This document shows positions 9,277 through 14,673 of a DNA stretch of 14,673 nt, piece after piece (position 1 is the first letter of the stretch; each line of letters starts with the position of its first letter). Source of the stretch: Acidobacteriota bacterium. Its GTDB lineage: Bacteria; Acidobacteriota; Vicinamibacteria; Vicinamibacterales; UBA8438. The translations under genes and the position numbers were made by a program. The notes beneath the pieces are model-generated. The model ran no database searches. It had not been told where the DNA came from and saw nothing but the letters and a program-made list of their open reading frames with translations. The stretch spans positions 1-14,673 of the forward strand of contig WTGR01000227.1 of the NCBI GenBank assembly GCA_011523485.1, in the 5' to 3' direction.

Positions 9277-10582
9277 GGCGAACGGGCGTCCGGCCTCCGC
9301 CGCCGCTGCTGCTTCCGCCACCGCCGCTGCTGCTCCCGCCACCGCTGCTGCTCCCGCCACCCCCGCCGCGAGAGAAACCGCCGGTGGAGGTCACGCGGCC
9401 ACTCCGCCCGGAGCGGGTCGAGCCAGCCCCTCCTCCGCCCGACGAGGCGGCACTCGCTTCGCCGCGGTCCCTGGGCACCGGGGCTCGCTCGCTGACGCGC
9501 GTGTAGCCAACGCCGTTGACGGCCCGCGCTCCGGTCTCCGCATCGTCCGTGCCGTCGATCAACACGCCCGGGCGGCCCCAGCCGTTGTAGTAGTACGGGT
9601 CGTACCAGTACGAGTTCCGCCACGTGTTGTACCCGTACATCCCCAGATAGGAATAGCCGAACGGCGCCCAGTAGTTGTCGGCGTAGCCCATTCCCGACCA
9701 GGGGCTGCCGAACCCGCCGCCACCCCAGCCGAGGCCGCCGCCGCCCCCGCCGCCGGTGCGACGCTCGACGACGAAACGATCCGGGAAGGCCAGCGCCACC
9801 AGGACGTCGATGACGCTTCCGTCGACGCCGGCGTCGTCCAGATCGATGAGCGTGGCGGCGTCCAGATTCAGGCGGGGCTGGGTCTCGGTGAGCAACGCCT
9901 CGACCACCGGAGAGTCCGCTCTCGCGGCGGCCTCGCGCACGCTCGACACGTCGAGCGGACCCGCGATGGACTGCCGCGCGTCGCGGATCGCGCCGCGCGT
10001 GGCCGGCAGCCGGACGTCATCGGACGCCTCGGCGTCCCGCGCCGGGTTGTAGCGGCGTATCTCGATGTGCCCGCGATCGCCGACGGACACGCTCTGAATG
10101 TCGACCCACGTGGACCGGTTGGACAGCAGGCTGATGCCGCTCATGCGGCGCGGCTCGTCGTTCCCGCAGCGGACCTCGCCCCGCGTGAAGAGGCGGCGTC
10201 CGTCGTCGGACCAGTCGCGGCGCTCCCAGCCGTTGCAGTCGCCCTCGCCCAGCGCATGCCGGGCGCCGTCGGCGACGAGCGTGCGTTCGACGAGGACCTC
10301 GCTGTCGGCGCGCGCCGTGAGACTGGCGCCGCTTCCATCCTCGGCCGGCGTGATGCAGACGGTGGTCCGCTCGGGAAACTCCGCCCCGTCCTCGGCCGCC
10401 GCGCGCTCCACCTGCTCTTCCCAGAGCTGCCAGCAGCCCATCCAGGGAAGCCAGCGCGCATCCGCGAGATCCGCCGTTGCGGCTGTCGTTGCCTGCGTGC
10501 CCGCTCCCTGCGCCGCCGCCGGCAGCGCCAGCGTCAGTAGCAGACCGAGGACCACGTACGGAGCCCGCTGCATGTTTCGCAT
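9272..10582 (-). CDS. Secreted protein with four-Cys N-terminal domain and Gly/Tyr/Trp- and Ser/Gly-rich C-terminal half
   Basis: I do not recognise a named family. Residues 1-25 form a signal peptide (MRNMQRAP, hydrophobic core, PAAAQG cleavage region), so the protein is exported. Residues 42-180 form a compact domain with C50, C76, C116 and C139, possibly two disulfides. Residues 210-272 look helical and contain an LIDLDDAGVDGSVIDVLVALAFPDRFVVE segment of the kind seen in acidobacterial secreted proteins (recalled, not searched). Residues 277-340 are rich in Gly, Trp and Tyr (YWYDPYYYNGW), and the tail holds SSSGGG repeats, suggesting an extended, sticky surface region. The ATG at 10582 is preferred for its upstream AAGGGATGGA; ATG at 10600 and GTG at 10639 are possible. 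It lies 63 bp downstream of the beta-barrel gene on the same strand, so the two may form one transcript and act at the envelope. Confidence 0.75.
   Translation of the reverse strand: MRNMQRAPYVVLGLLLTLALPAAAQGAGTQATTAATADLADARWLPWMGCWQLWEEQVERAAAEDGAEFPERTTVCITPAEDGSGASLTARADSEVLVERTLVADGARHALGEGDCNGWERRDWSDDGRRLFTRGEVRCGNDEPRRMSGISLLSNRSTWVDIQSVSVGDRGHIEIRRYNPARDAEASDDVRLPATRGAIRDARQSIAGPLDVSSVREAAARADSPVVEALLTETQPRLNLDAATLIDLDDAGVDGSVIDVLVALAFPDRFVVERRTGGGGGGGLGWGGGGFGSPWSGMGYADNYWAPFGYSYLGMYGYNTWRNSYWYDPYYYNGWGRPGVLIDGTDDAETGARAVNGVGYTRVSERAPVPRDRGEASAASSGGGGAGSTRSGRSGRVTSTGGFSRGGGGGSSSGGGSSSGGGGSSSGGGGRTPVRR
9303..9359 (-). repeat. In-gene Ser/Gly repeat (18- and 21-bp units)
   Basis: The 3' end of the secreted-protein gene holds three near-identical units beginning CCGCTGCTGCT at 9303, 9324 and 9342 on the plus strand (offsets 21 and 18 bp). 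They encode SSSGGG and SSSGGGG blocks. Unit lengths differ by one Gly codon, which points to slippage or unequal recombination that keeps the frame. Confidence 0.7.
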
Positions 10583-10645
10583 TGTTCCATCCCTTGCCAT
10601 CCAGCGACTGTTCCAACCATCGCTGCGCGTTCCTACCACTATGCT

Positions 10646-11719
10646 TCAGAACACGAACCGAACGCCAGCGCCAATCCGCAGTCCGCTCAGGTCGAGCGGC
10701 TCGAAGCCGGCGAAGTCCTCGCCGAGCTCCCCGCTGGCCTCGACGTGGCGGGCCTCCACGTTCAGGTAGACCTGCCGGGACATGCGGATGTCCGCGCCGC
10801 CGAAGAGGTGGAGCCCGGTGCCCCAGCCCTTGGACCCGAAGGCATCCTCGAAATAACCGAGATCGTCCACGAACTCCCCGACCTGCGCCAGGTCGTACCG
10901 CACGAAGCCGATCCCTGCCCCCACGTACGGGACCACGCGGTTCGGGATCCAGGCGTACTGCCCGATCGCCCGTCCCCGCGGCGCCAGGGCGAACGCCAAC
11001 TCGCCGCGGAGCTCCACCTGGGACAGCTCCGTACGCTGCGTGAAGGGGAGGCCGTCCTCGCCGATGAAGTTCCGCAGCTCCGACTCGTTCAGCGACGCCG
11101 CGTAGTCGACGCCGACCCGCACGTCCAGCCGCGAGTTGACCCCGAACCCGAAGTCGAAGCCGACCCCTGGCGCATTGAAGTTCAGCAGTCCGTGGTCCGG
11201 GTTCTCGTGGTCGTCGTCCGAGCTCCGCCTGACGAAGAGCTCTTCCTTCACGAAGTCGTAGAAGTCGCTCTCGGCCCGCGCGCGATGCAACAGCCCCCGG
11301 ATGCCGATCGAAACGCGCGGACGGCCGAACAGGAAATCGGGCTCCGCAGGCGCAGCCCGCCTCTGGGCGACCCGTGTCCCGGTCGCCGGGACCGAGGGCG
11401 ACGCCGGGGTCACGCGTCGAAGCCGGGAGTCGGGCGGAACCCCGCGCGCCGGCGCCGTACGGATCGCCGGAACGGCCGCCGTCGCGGCTGCCGGCGTCAC
11501 GGCTCCGGATCCCGCGCCGGTGGCCGTCTCCACGTGCGCCGGGCCGGTGGCCGTCTCCACGTGTGCCGCGCCAGGGGCAGGTGCGGCGATCTGCGCGGCC
11601 GCTGGTTCGCCGCCGGATGCCCGGGCCGCTCCCGGCACGGCCAGCATGCCGCCGAGCGCCCAGGCGAGTGGGTGGATCCACGTGCGGGAGCGACGATTCC
11701 GGGTCGGGTTGTCGGCCAT
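10646..11719 (-). CDS. Outer-membrane beta-barrel protein with Pro/Ala-rich N-terminal spacer
   Basis: Predicted porin-like or OmpW/OmpA-barrel-type protein of 357 residues. A basic N-terminus and hydrophobic stretch (13-33, ending GAARASGG) form a signal peptide. A Pro/Ala/Thr-rich spacer (about 35-125) contains the doubled AHVETATG unit. From about 128 to the end there are alternating amphipathic strands (RPRVSIGIRGLL, GVGFDFGFGVN, LDVRVGVDYAA, SQVELRGELAFAL, VVPYVGAGIGFVRYDL, GTGLHLFGGADIRM, QVYLNVEARHVEA, LRIGAGVRFVF), with a terminal aromatic residue as in BAM substrates. ATG at 11719 is chosen because AGGA lies 4 bp upstream; ATG at 11731 has no proper ribosome site. The substrate or role is unknown. 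The downstream same-strand gene encodes another exported protein. Envelope location is fairly sure; the exact family is not. Confidence 0.8.
   Translation of the reverse strand: MADNPTRNRRSRTWIHPLAWALGGMLAVPGAARASGGEPAAAQIAAPAPGAAHVETATGPAHVETATGAGSGAVTPAAATAAVPAIRTAPARGVPPDSRLRRVTPASPSVPATGTRVAQRRAAPAEPDFLFGRPRVSIGIRGLLHRARAESDFYDFVKEELFVRRSSDDDHENPDHGLLNFNAPGVGFDFGFGVNSRLDVRVGVDYAASLNESELRNFIGEDGLPFTQRTELSQVELRGELAFALAPRGRAIGQYAWIPNRVVPYVGAGIGFVRYDLAQVGEFVDDLGYFEDAFGSKGWGTGLHLFGGADIRMSRQVYLNVEARHVEASGELGEDFAGFEPLDLSGLRIGAGVRFVF
11517..11567 (-). repeat. 27-bp tandem duplication encoding AHVETATGx
   Basis: A 27-bp unit beginning CCGGTGGCCGTCTCCACGTG on the plus strand occurs at 11517 and again at 11544. 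The copies are almost identical over their shared length, with a C/T difference just after CACGTG. In the minus-strand beta-barrel gene this adds nine residues (AHVETATGP then AHVETATGA) in the spacer between signal peptide and barrel. It keeps the frame and looks recent. Confidence 0.75.
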
Positions 11720-11917
11720 CGATTCCTGCATCTTCGCACAAACCGTACCAGTTGCAACCGGCAGGAGCGGTGGGGCGGGGCCGTCGCCGCGAGGGTGCGC
11801 TCCTGTCCGACAAACCGGACGCTGTCATGCGCCGTGGACACGCCAGGACTGCGGGAAGCAGCCTCGCCGCGGTCCACGCCGGACGCACGCCGCCATTCTC
11901 ACTGCTCTCGCTGCTCT

Positions 11918-11936
11918 CCAGCGGTGCCTCCGCTGG
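11918..11936. other. Perfect 7-bp hairpin CCAGCGG-TGCCT-CCGCTGG
   Basis: CCAGCGG (11918-11924) and CCGCTGG (11930-11936) are exact inverted copies with a 5-base loop. It ends 33 bp upstream of the extended -10-like element of the DUF4159 gene. It could be a regulatory dyad or a fold in a minus-strand transcript. No T tract follows, so terminator function is doubtful, and such dyads are not rare at this GC content. Confidence 0.3.
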
Positions 11937-11969
11937 CTGTTGTCGGCCTGCCCGGCCGCGCGTACGCTG

Positions 11970-11978
11970 TGCTATGCT
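11970..11978 (+). promoter_or_regulatory. Candidate extended -10 promoter element of the DUF4159 gene
   Basis: TGCTATGCT fits the extended -10 form TGnTATxxT and lies in a short, less GC-rich patch 48 bp upstream of the ATG at 12027. No good -35 sits 16-18 bp upstream, as is common for extended -10 promoters. TTGTCG at 11940-11945 is too far (27 bp). A start about 7 bp downstream would give a leader of about 40 nt. Confidence 0.35.
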
Positions 11979-12026
11979 GCGAAATTCGGACCCGAAGGTT
12001 GCGGGCCGAACTTCCTGGAGCAGCCG

Positions 12027-12893
12027 ATGCGGTCGTCAGGCCTCGTACGGATCGCTCTCGTGGCGCTGGCGCTTTGCGGCGCCGTACTCGCCGCCCGTTG
12101 GGCGGGGCCCACCCCGCCCGCTCCGCCGCCGGTCGCGCCGCCGGACGACGGGATAGTGACCGGCCAGGTGCAGCGGGGCCAGCAGGGGTTCGACCCCCGG
12201 GAAATGCTGCGCCGCCGTCGCGGGACGCTGCAGCAGCCGGCCGGCCCGCACGAGTTCTACTTCACCCGCGCCATCTACAACAGCGGCTGGGGGTGGTCGC
12301 GCTGGGCCACCGACTATCCCAAGGCGGATCGGCAGTTCATGACCGTCGTCAACCGGCTGATCGACATCGACGGGTCGCCGTACGAGAACGCGGTTCGCCT
12401 CGACGATCCGCGAATCCGCGACTTCCCGTTCCTCTACGCCCTCGAGGTGGGCGACATCGCGCTGAGCGAGGCGGAGATCGAGGGCCTTCGGAACTACCTG
12501 CTCGCCGGCGGCTTCCTGGTGATCGACGACTTCTGGGGCTCCTGGGAGTGGGCCGCCTTCGAGCAGCAGATCCGCAAGGTGTTCCCGGAGCACCCGATCG
12601 TGGAGGTGCCGATAGAACACCCGGTGTTCAACTCCGTGTACCGGATCGACGAGGTCATGCAGGTGCCGGCCATCGGCAACTACTGGGGCGGCCGGACCTG
12701 GGAGCGCGACGGCTACGAGGCGCACGTGCGCGGCATCTTCGACGACAAGGGCCGCCTGATGGTGCTGATCAACTGGAACACCGACCTGGGCGACGCCTGG
12801 GAGTGGGCCGAGCGCCCGGAGTACCCGCTGAAGTTCTCGACGTTCGCCGTGGAGATGGGCATCAACTTCATCGTGTACGCGATGAGCCACTGA
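12027..12893 (+). CDS. DUF4159 domain-containing exported protein
   Basis: Full-length DUF4159 protein (288 aa). The N-terminus has a hydrophobic signal or anchor (residues 7-24) and a Pro-rich linker (29-39). The family core follows: EFYFTRAIYNSG (76-87), WATDYPKADRQFM (93-105), DFPFLYALE (132-140), LRNYLLAGGFLVIDDFWGSWEW (154-175), HPVFNSVYRIDEVMQVP (198-214), GRLMVLINWNTDLGDAWEW (242-260) and a C-terminal GINFIVYAMSH (278-288). GGFLxxDDFWG is the hallmark of the family, whose fold is thought to resemble class I glutamine amidotransferases; its biochemical role is not established. Such genes commonly neighbour MoxR ATPase, DUF58 and VWA/BatA genes. Here a VWA protein starts about 820 bp downstream. 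The start is supported by TGGAG six bases before the ATG. The preceding in-frame codons have no ribosome site. Confidence 0.92.
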   Translation: MRSSGLVRIALVALALCGAVLAARWAGPTPPAPPPVAPPDDGIVTGQVQRGQQGFDPREMLRRRRGTLQQPAGPHEFYFTRAIYNSGWGWSRWATDYPKADRQFMTVVNRLIDIDGSPYENAVRLDDPRIRDFPFLYALEVGDIALSEAEIEGLRNYLLAGGFLVIDDFWGSWEWAAFEQQIRKVFPEHPIVEVPIEHPVFNSVYRIDEVMQVPAIGNYWGGRTWERDGYEAHVRGIFDDKGRLMVLINWNTDLGDAWEWAERPEYPLKFSTFAVEMGINFIVYAMSH

Positions 12894-12915
12894 GCCTGCG
12901 TCCGCGCTCTACATC

Positions 12916-12928
12916 CCCTTCGGAAGGG
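12916..12928. terminator. Possible weak terminator hairpin between converging genes
   Basis: CCCTT-CGG-AAGGG lies 23 bp after the DUF4159 stop and 57 bp beyond the 3' end of the opposing coiled-coil gene. A second small stem, CGCCC-N8-GGGCG, follows near 12964. The stems are short with no T run, so this is suggested mainly by position. Confidence 0.25.
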
Positions 12929-12984
12929 CGACACGGCAACACGGCAGGGAAGCGGTGCGCGGCGCCCGTCGCCGTGGGCGGAGC

Positions 12985-13368
12985 CTACTGGCGGGTCGCC
13001 TCGGGCTGTCGCTGTTCGACCAGAGTCCGAATCGCGGCCATGTTCGCCATGACTGCGGCCATGTCCGTCTTGACCGCCGTCATGTCCGCCTTAAGTCCCG
13101 TGACGTCCGTCTTGACTGCGGCCATGTCCGCCTTGAGTTCCGTGACGTCCGTCTTGACGACGGTCATGTCCGCCTTGAGCCCCGTGACGTCCGCCTTGAC
13201 CACGGCCATGTCCGTCTTGAGGTCGGTGATGTCGTGCACCATGGCCCCGTGAGCTCGGTCGTTCTCGGTAATCGTGCGGCGCAGAAACCACCAGATCATT
13301 CCCATCAGCAAGGTGACGATCACACCGAGACTGGAAACGACGAGGCTGGCCGGCGTCCACTCGTCCAT
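12985..13368 (-). CDS. Membrane-anchored coiled-coil protein with heptad tandem repeats (127 aa)
   Basis: No named family is recognised; it resembles small single-pass coiled-coil proteins of the DUF1640 or XhlA sort only in layout. Residues 6-29 form one transmembrane helix (LVVSSLGVIVTLLMGMIWWFL) after a short acidic N-terminus (MDEWTP). Basic RR follows, so the C-terminal part is probably cytoplasmic. Residues 44-119 are a near-perfect heptad array alternating LKADM/LKTDM and VKTDV/VKADV units, hydrophobic at the a/d positions and thus a strong coiled coil, probably oligomeric. ATG at 13368 is preferred: GGGAAGG lies 8 bp upstream, and a TATAAT -10 at 13411-13406 would place the transcription start after the alternative ATG at 13407. 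The gene lies between the DUF4159 and VWA genes, opposite to both. A scaffold or sensor role is speculation. Confidence 0.78.
   Translation of the reverse strand: MDEWTPASLVVSSLGVIVTLLMGMIWWFLRRTITENDRAHGAMVHDITDLKTDMAVVKADVTGLKADMTVVKTDVTELKADMAAVKTDVTGLKADMTAVKTDMAAVMANMAAIRTLVEQRQPEATRQ
13040..13228 (-). repeat. 21-bp tandem repeat (about nine units) within the coiled-coil gene
   Basis: On the plus strand, (A/G/C)TGTCCGxCTT-like units recur every 21 bp, at 13040, 13061, 13082, 13103, 13124, 13145, 13166, 13187 and 13208. The match is best at 42-bp spacing (units beginning ATGTCCG at 13082, 13124, 13166 and 13208, alternating with ACGTCCG units). Each 21-bp unit encodes one heptad, so copy-number changes keep the frame. 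DNA-level similarity exceeds what the heptad alone needs, pointing to recent duplication. Confidence 0.85.
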
Positions 13369-13715
13369 CGTTCTGGCCTTCCCGGGGGTTCGGGAACGTT
13401 CATTCATTATACTGCGGGTCCGTCCACGGCCGTCCGCGGCGGTCGCTCCACGCTGCACCGCATCGAGTTGGCGCGCCGGAAGAGCGCTTGCCGACCCGCC
13501 GGCGGACATGCTACGGGAGTGACCGGCGTAGGCCGCGCGGCGCCTCCGATCCGGAGACTGCGCGCGGCGGCCGCAGCTCCGACGATCCGGACGAAGGCGG
13601 ACCCGAGGATGGAGCCGCGGAGTCCCATGGAGTTGCCGTGCGTGATAGGCTCGCCAAGTAGAGATGCCGGGCGCACGCGGTCCGCGCCGGCGACCGGCGG
13701 GGTGAGCGAAACGAG
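13369..13715. other. Divergent intergenic region between the coiled-coil and VWA genes
   Basis: About 347 bp. The left 65 bp hold the ribosome site and promoter of the minus-strand coiled-coil gene. The remainder up to 13715 shows no convincing gene and should hold the promoter of the VWA gene. TTGCCG (13633) and TAGAGA (13659) are 20 bp apart, too wide for a confident call. Frames crossing the region are Arg/Ala/Pro-rich, as expected of non-coding GC-rich DNA. Confidence 0.5.
13406..13434 (-). promoter_or_regulatory. Promoter of the coiled-coil gene with consensus TATAAT
   Basis: On the minus strand a perfect TATAAT occupies 13411-13406. GGACGG, 18 bp upstream, is a weak -35 sharing the central GAC. 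Transcription would begin near 13399, giving a leader of about 30 nt before the ATG at 13368 with its GGGAAGG site. A perfect -10 stands out in sequence this GC-rich. Confidence 0.5.
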
Positions 13716-14673
13716 ATGCTGGATGCCCTGTTCGAGTTCTTCCTCAAGTACCGGCCGCTGATCTTCGAGCAGGGGGACTTCGCGTTCCGCGCTCCCTGGA
13801 CCGGCGGACTGGCGGTGGCGTTGGCGGTCGTGGCCGGCTTCGTCACGTGGCGGTCCTACACGCAGGTGCGCGGCAGCAGCAGGCCGGCTGACCGGGTGGT
13901 GCTCGCCGTCGTGCGCCTCACGGCGTTCGCCGTGCTCGCCTTCTGCCTGATGCGGCCGGTGCTCGTCCTGTCGTCCATCGTTCCGCAGCAGAACTTCCTC
14001 GGCGTCCTGATCGACGATTCCCGCAGCATGCGGATCGCCGACCGCGACGAGACGCCGCGGCTGCAGTTCGTGCGGGAGCAGCTCGCCACGCCGGAGGGCG
14101 ACCTGCGCGCCGCGCTCAACGAGCGCTTCGCGTTGCGCTTCTTCGGTTTCTCGTCCGACACGGACCGGCTCGACGTCGTAGACGGCCTCGAGTTCGACGG
14201 CACACGGACGCATCTCGGACAGGCCCTCGCCCGGGCCCACGACGAGCTGTCGGACGTGCCGCTGTCCGGGCTCGTGGTGGTGACCGACGGGGCCGACAAC
14301 GCCGGCGGAGAGCTCGAAGAGGCGCTGCTGCCGATTCAGGCGGCCGGGGTGCCGGTCTTCACGGTCGGCCTCGGCCGCGAGTCGTACGAGCGGGACATCG
14401 AGCTCGGCCGCGTCGAGACCCCGCGCCGCGTGCTGCGGGGGACGTCCCTGGTCACCGACGTCGTGGTGACCCACCGCGGGTACGCCGGCCGGCCGGTGAC
14501 CATCCAGGTGGAGGACGAGGGGCGCATCGTCGGGTCCGAGAACGTCACCCTGCTCCGCGACGGCGAGTTGCAGACCGTGCGGCTGCGCTTCACCGCGGGC
14601 GAGGCGGGACCGCGCCTGTTCACCTTCCGGGTCTCGCCGCAGCAGGGCGAGATGGTGACGCAGAACAACGTCC
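13716..14673 (+). CDS. Membrane-anchored von Willebrand factor A domain protein (partial, 3' end outside window)
   Basis: The frame is open from ATG at 13716 to the window edge (319 codons). After a short N-terminus there are two transmembrane helices (about 31-46 and 61-87). A VWA domain follows, with MIDAS motif D100-D-S102-R-S104, a likely MIDAS Thr at T163 or T165 in GTRTHLGQAL, and VVVTDGADN (187-195) supplying the later Asp. From about 228 the sequence turns to beta-rich, Ig-like segments (ELGRVETPRRVLRGTSLVTDVVV), as in long membrane VWA proteins related to BatA/YfbK-type and often carrying a glutamine-amidotransferase-like part further on. The VWA domain should bind a divalent metal and mediate protein contacts. 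The only ribosome site is a weak GGGGTG 11 bp upstream. Linkage with the DUF4159 gene is typical of these clusters; the rest of the cluster would lie to the right. Confidence 0.88.
   Translation, partial: MLDALFEFFLKYRPLIFEQGDFAFRAPWTGGLAVALAVVAGFVTWRSYTQVRGSSRPADRVVLAVVRLTAFAVLAFCLMRPVLVLSSIVPQQNFLGVLIDDSRSMRIADRDETPRLQFVREQLATPEGDLRAALNERFALRFFGFSSDTDRLDVVDGLEFDGTRTHLGQALARAHDELSDVPLSGLVVVTDGADNAGGELEEALLPIQAAGVPVFTVGLGRESYERDIELGRVETPRRVLRGTSLVTDVVVTHRGYAGRPVTIQVEDEGRIVGSENVTLLRDGELQTVRLRFTAGEAGPRLFTFRVSPQQGEMVTQNNV

Larger units (their letters stand above)
11720..12026. other. Divergent intergenic region between the beta-barrel and DUF4159 genes
   Basis: About 307 bp without a convincing gene; reading frames crossing it have no start with a ribosome site or recognisable protein. 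It must hold the promoters for the minus-strand envelope pair and the plus-strand DUF4159 gene. I see a GC-rich hairpin (11918-11936) and an extended -10-like TGCTATGCT (11970-11978) on the DUF4159 side. For the minus strand, only a weak TGGTACGGT close to the start was found. Confidence 0.6.

Noticed and set aside
9269..10540. A 423-codon plus-strand frame over the four-Cys secreted protein
   Set aside because: The minus-strand frame has a signal peptide, ribosome site and structured domains. The plus frame is Ala/Arg/Pro-rich with none of these.
13040..13228. The regular 21-bp repeats as a CRISPR array
   Set aside because: There are no distinct spacers between repeats, and the unit encodes a heptad in a continuous coding frame.
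10745..13252. An 835-codon plus-strand frame spanning the beta-barrel, intergenic and DUF4159 regions
   Set aside because: It runs antisense to the beta-barrel gene and out of frame with the clearly real DUF4159 protein, so it is a chance open frame.
13407..13509. Longer N-terminus (starts at 13509 or 13407) for the coiled-coil protein
   Set aside because: A perfect TATAAT overlaps the 13407 ATG, so transcription should start downstream of it. The added residues are Arg/Ala-rich and lack a ribosome site, whereas 13368 has one.
13407..14474. A 355-codon minus-strand frame opposite the VWA gene
   Set aside because: The plus strand carries a clear VWA domain with MIDAS residues. The minus frame has only His/Arg/Glu-rich low-information sequence.

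Overview
This is a high-GC, gene-dense chromosomal window with NNG/NNC-biased codons. The gene content suggests an Acidobacteriota bacterium, perhaps of the Vicinamibacteria type: an AddAB-like recombination pair, a plant-type glutaminyl cyclase, a DUF4159 protein, a membrane-anchored von Willebrand A (VWA) protein, and secreted proteins with Gly/Ser-rich tails. That placement is inferred from gene families and composition, not from a marker gene. I see no rRNA, tRNA, CRISPR array, transposase or phage gene.

Left part (1-9184). A regulator-like gene runs off the left edge on the minus strand; only its first 27 codons are present. A 210-bp divergent intergenic region follows. Then five plus-strand genes lie close together: two small, very basic proteins each with a CxxC...CxxC zinc-ribbon-like signature (293-676 and 733-948), an AddB-like nuclease subunit (970-4395), an AddA-like helicase-nuclease (4451-8257), and a membrane-anchored or secreted glutaminyl-peptide cyclotransferase (8297-9184). 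The gaps are 56, 21, 55 and 39 bp, which fits one operon. AddA and AddB together would form a double-strand-break resecting helicase-nuclease that feeds RecA recombination and degrades foreign linear DNA.

Middle part (9185-11719). Two minus-strand genes form a probable pair: an outer-membrane beta-barrel protein (10646-11719), then a secreted protein with a four-cysteine N-terminal domain and a Gly/Tyr/Trp- and Ser/Gly-rich C-terminal half (9272-10582). They converge on the cyclotransferase gene over a short region with several inverted repeats, including three GCTAGC palindromes.

Right part (11720-14673). A divergent region of about 300 bp leads to a DUF4159 gene (12027-12893). It converges on a small minus-strand gene for a membrane-anchored coiled-coil protein built from a 21-bp, seven-residue tandem repeat (12985-13368), preceded by a perfect TATAAT -10 element. 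A plus-strand VWA membrane protein starts at 13716 and runs off the right edge. DUF4159 and VWA proteins often sit together with MoxR/DUF58/BatA-type genes; here the small coiled-coil gene lies between them.

I find no clearly new multi-gene system. The best lead is the pair of zinc-ribbon-like proteins immediately upstream of addBA, followed by the repeat-built coiled-coil protein between the DUF4159 and VWA genes.
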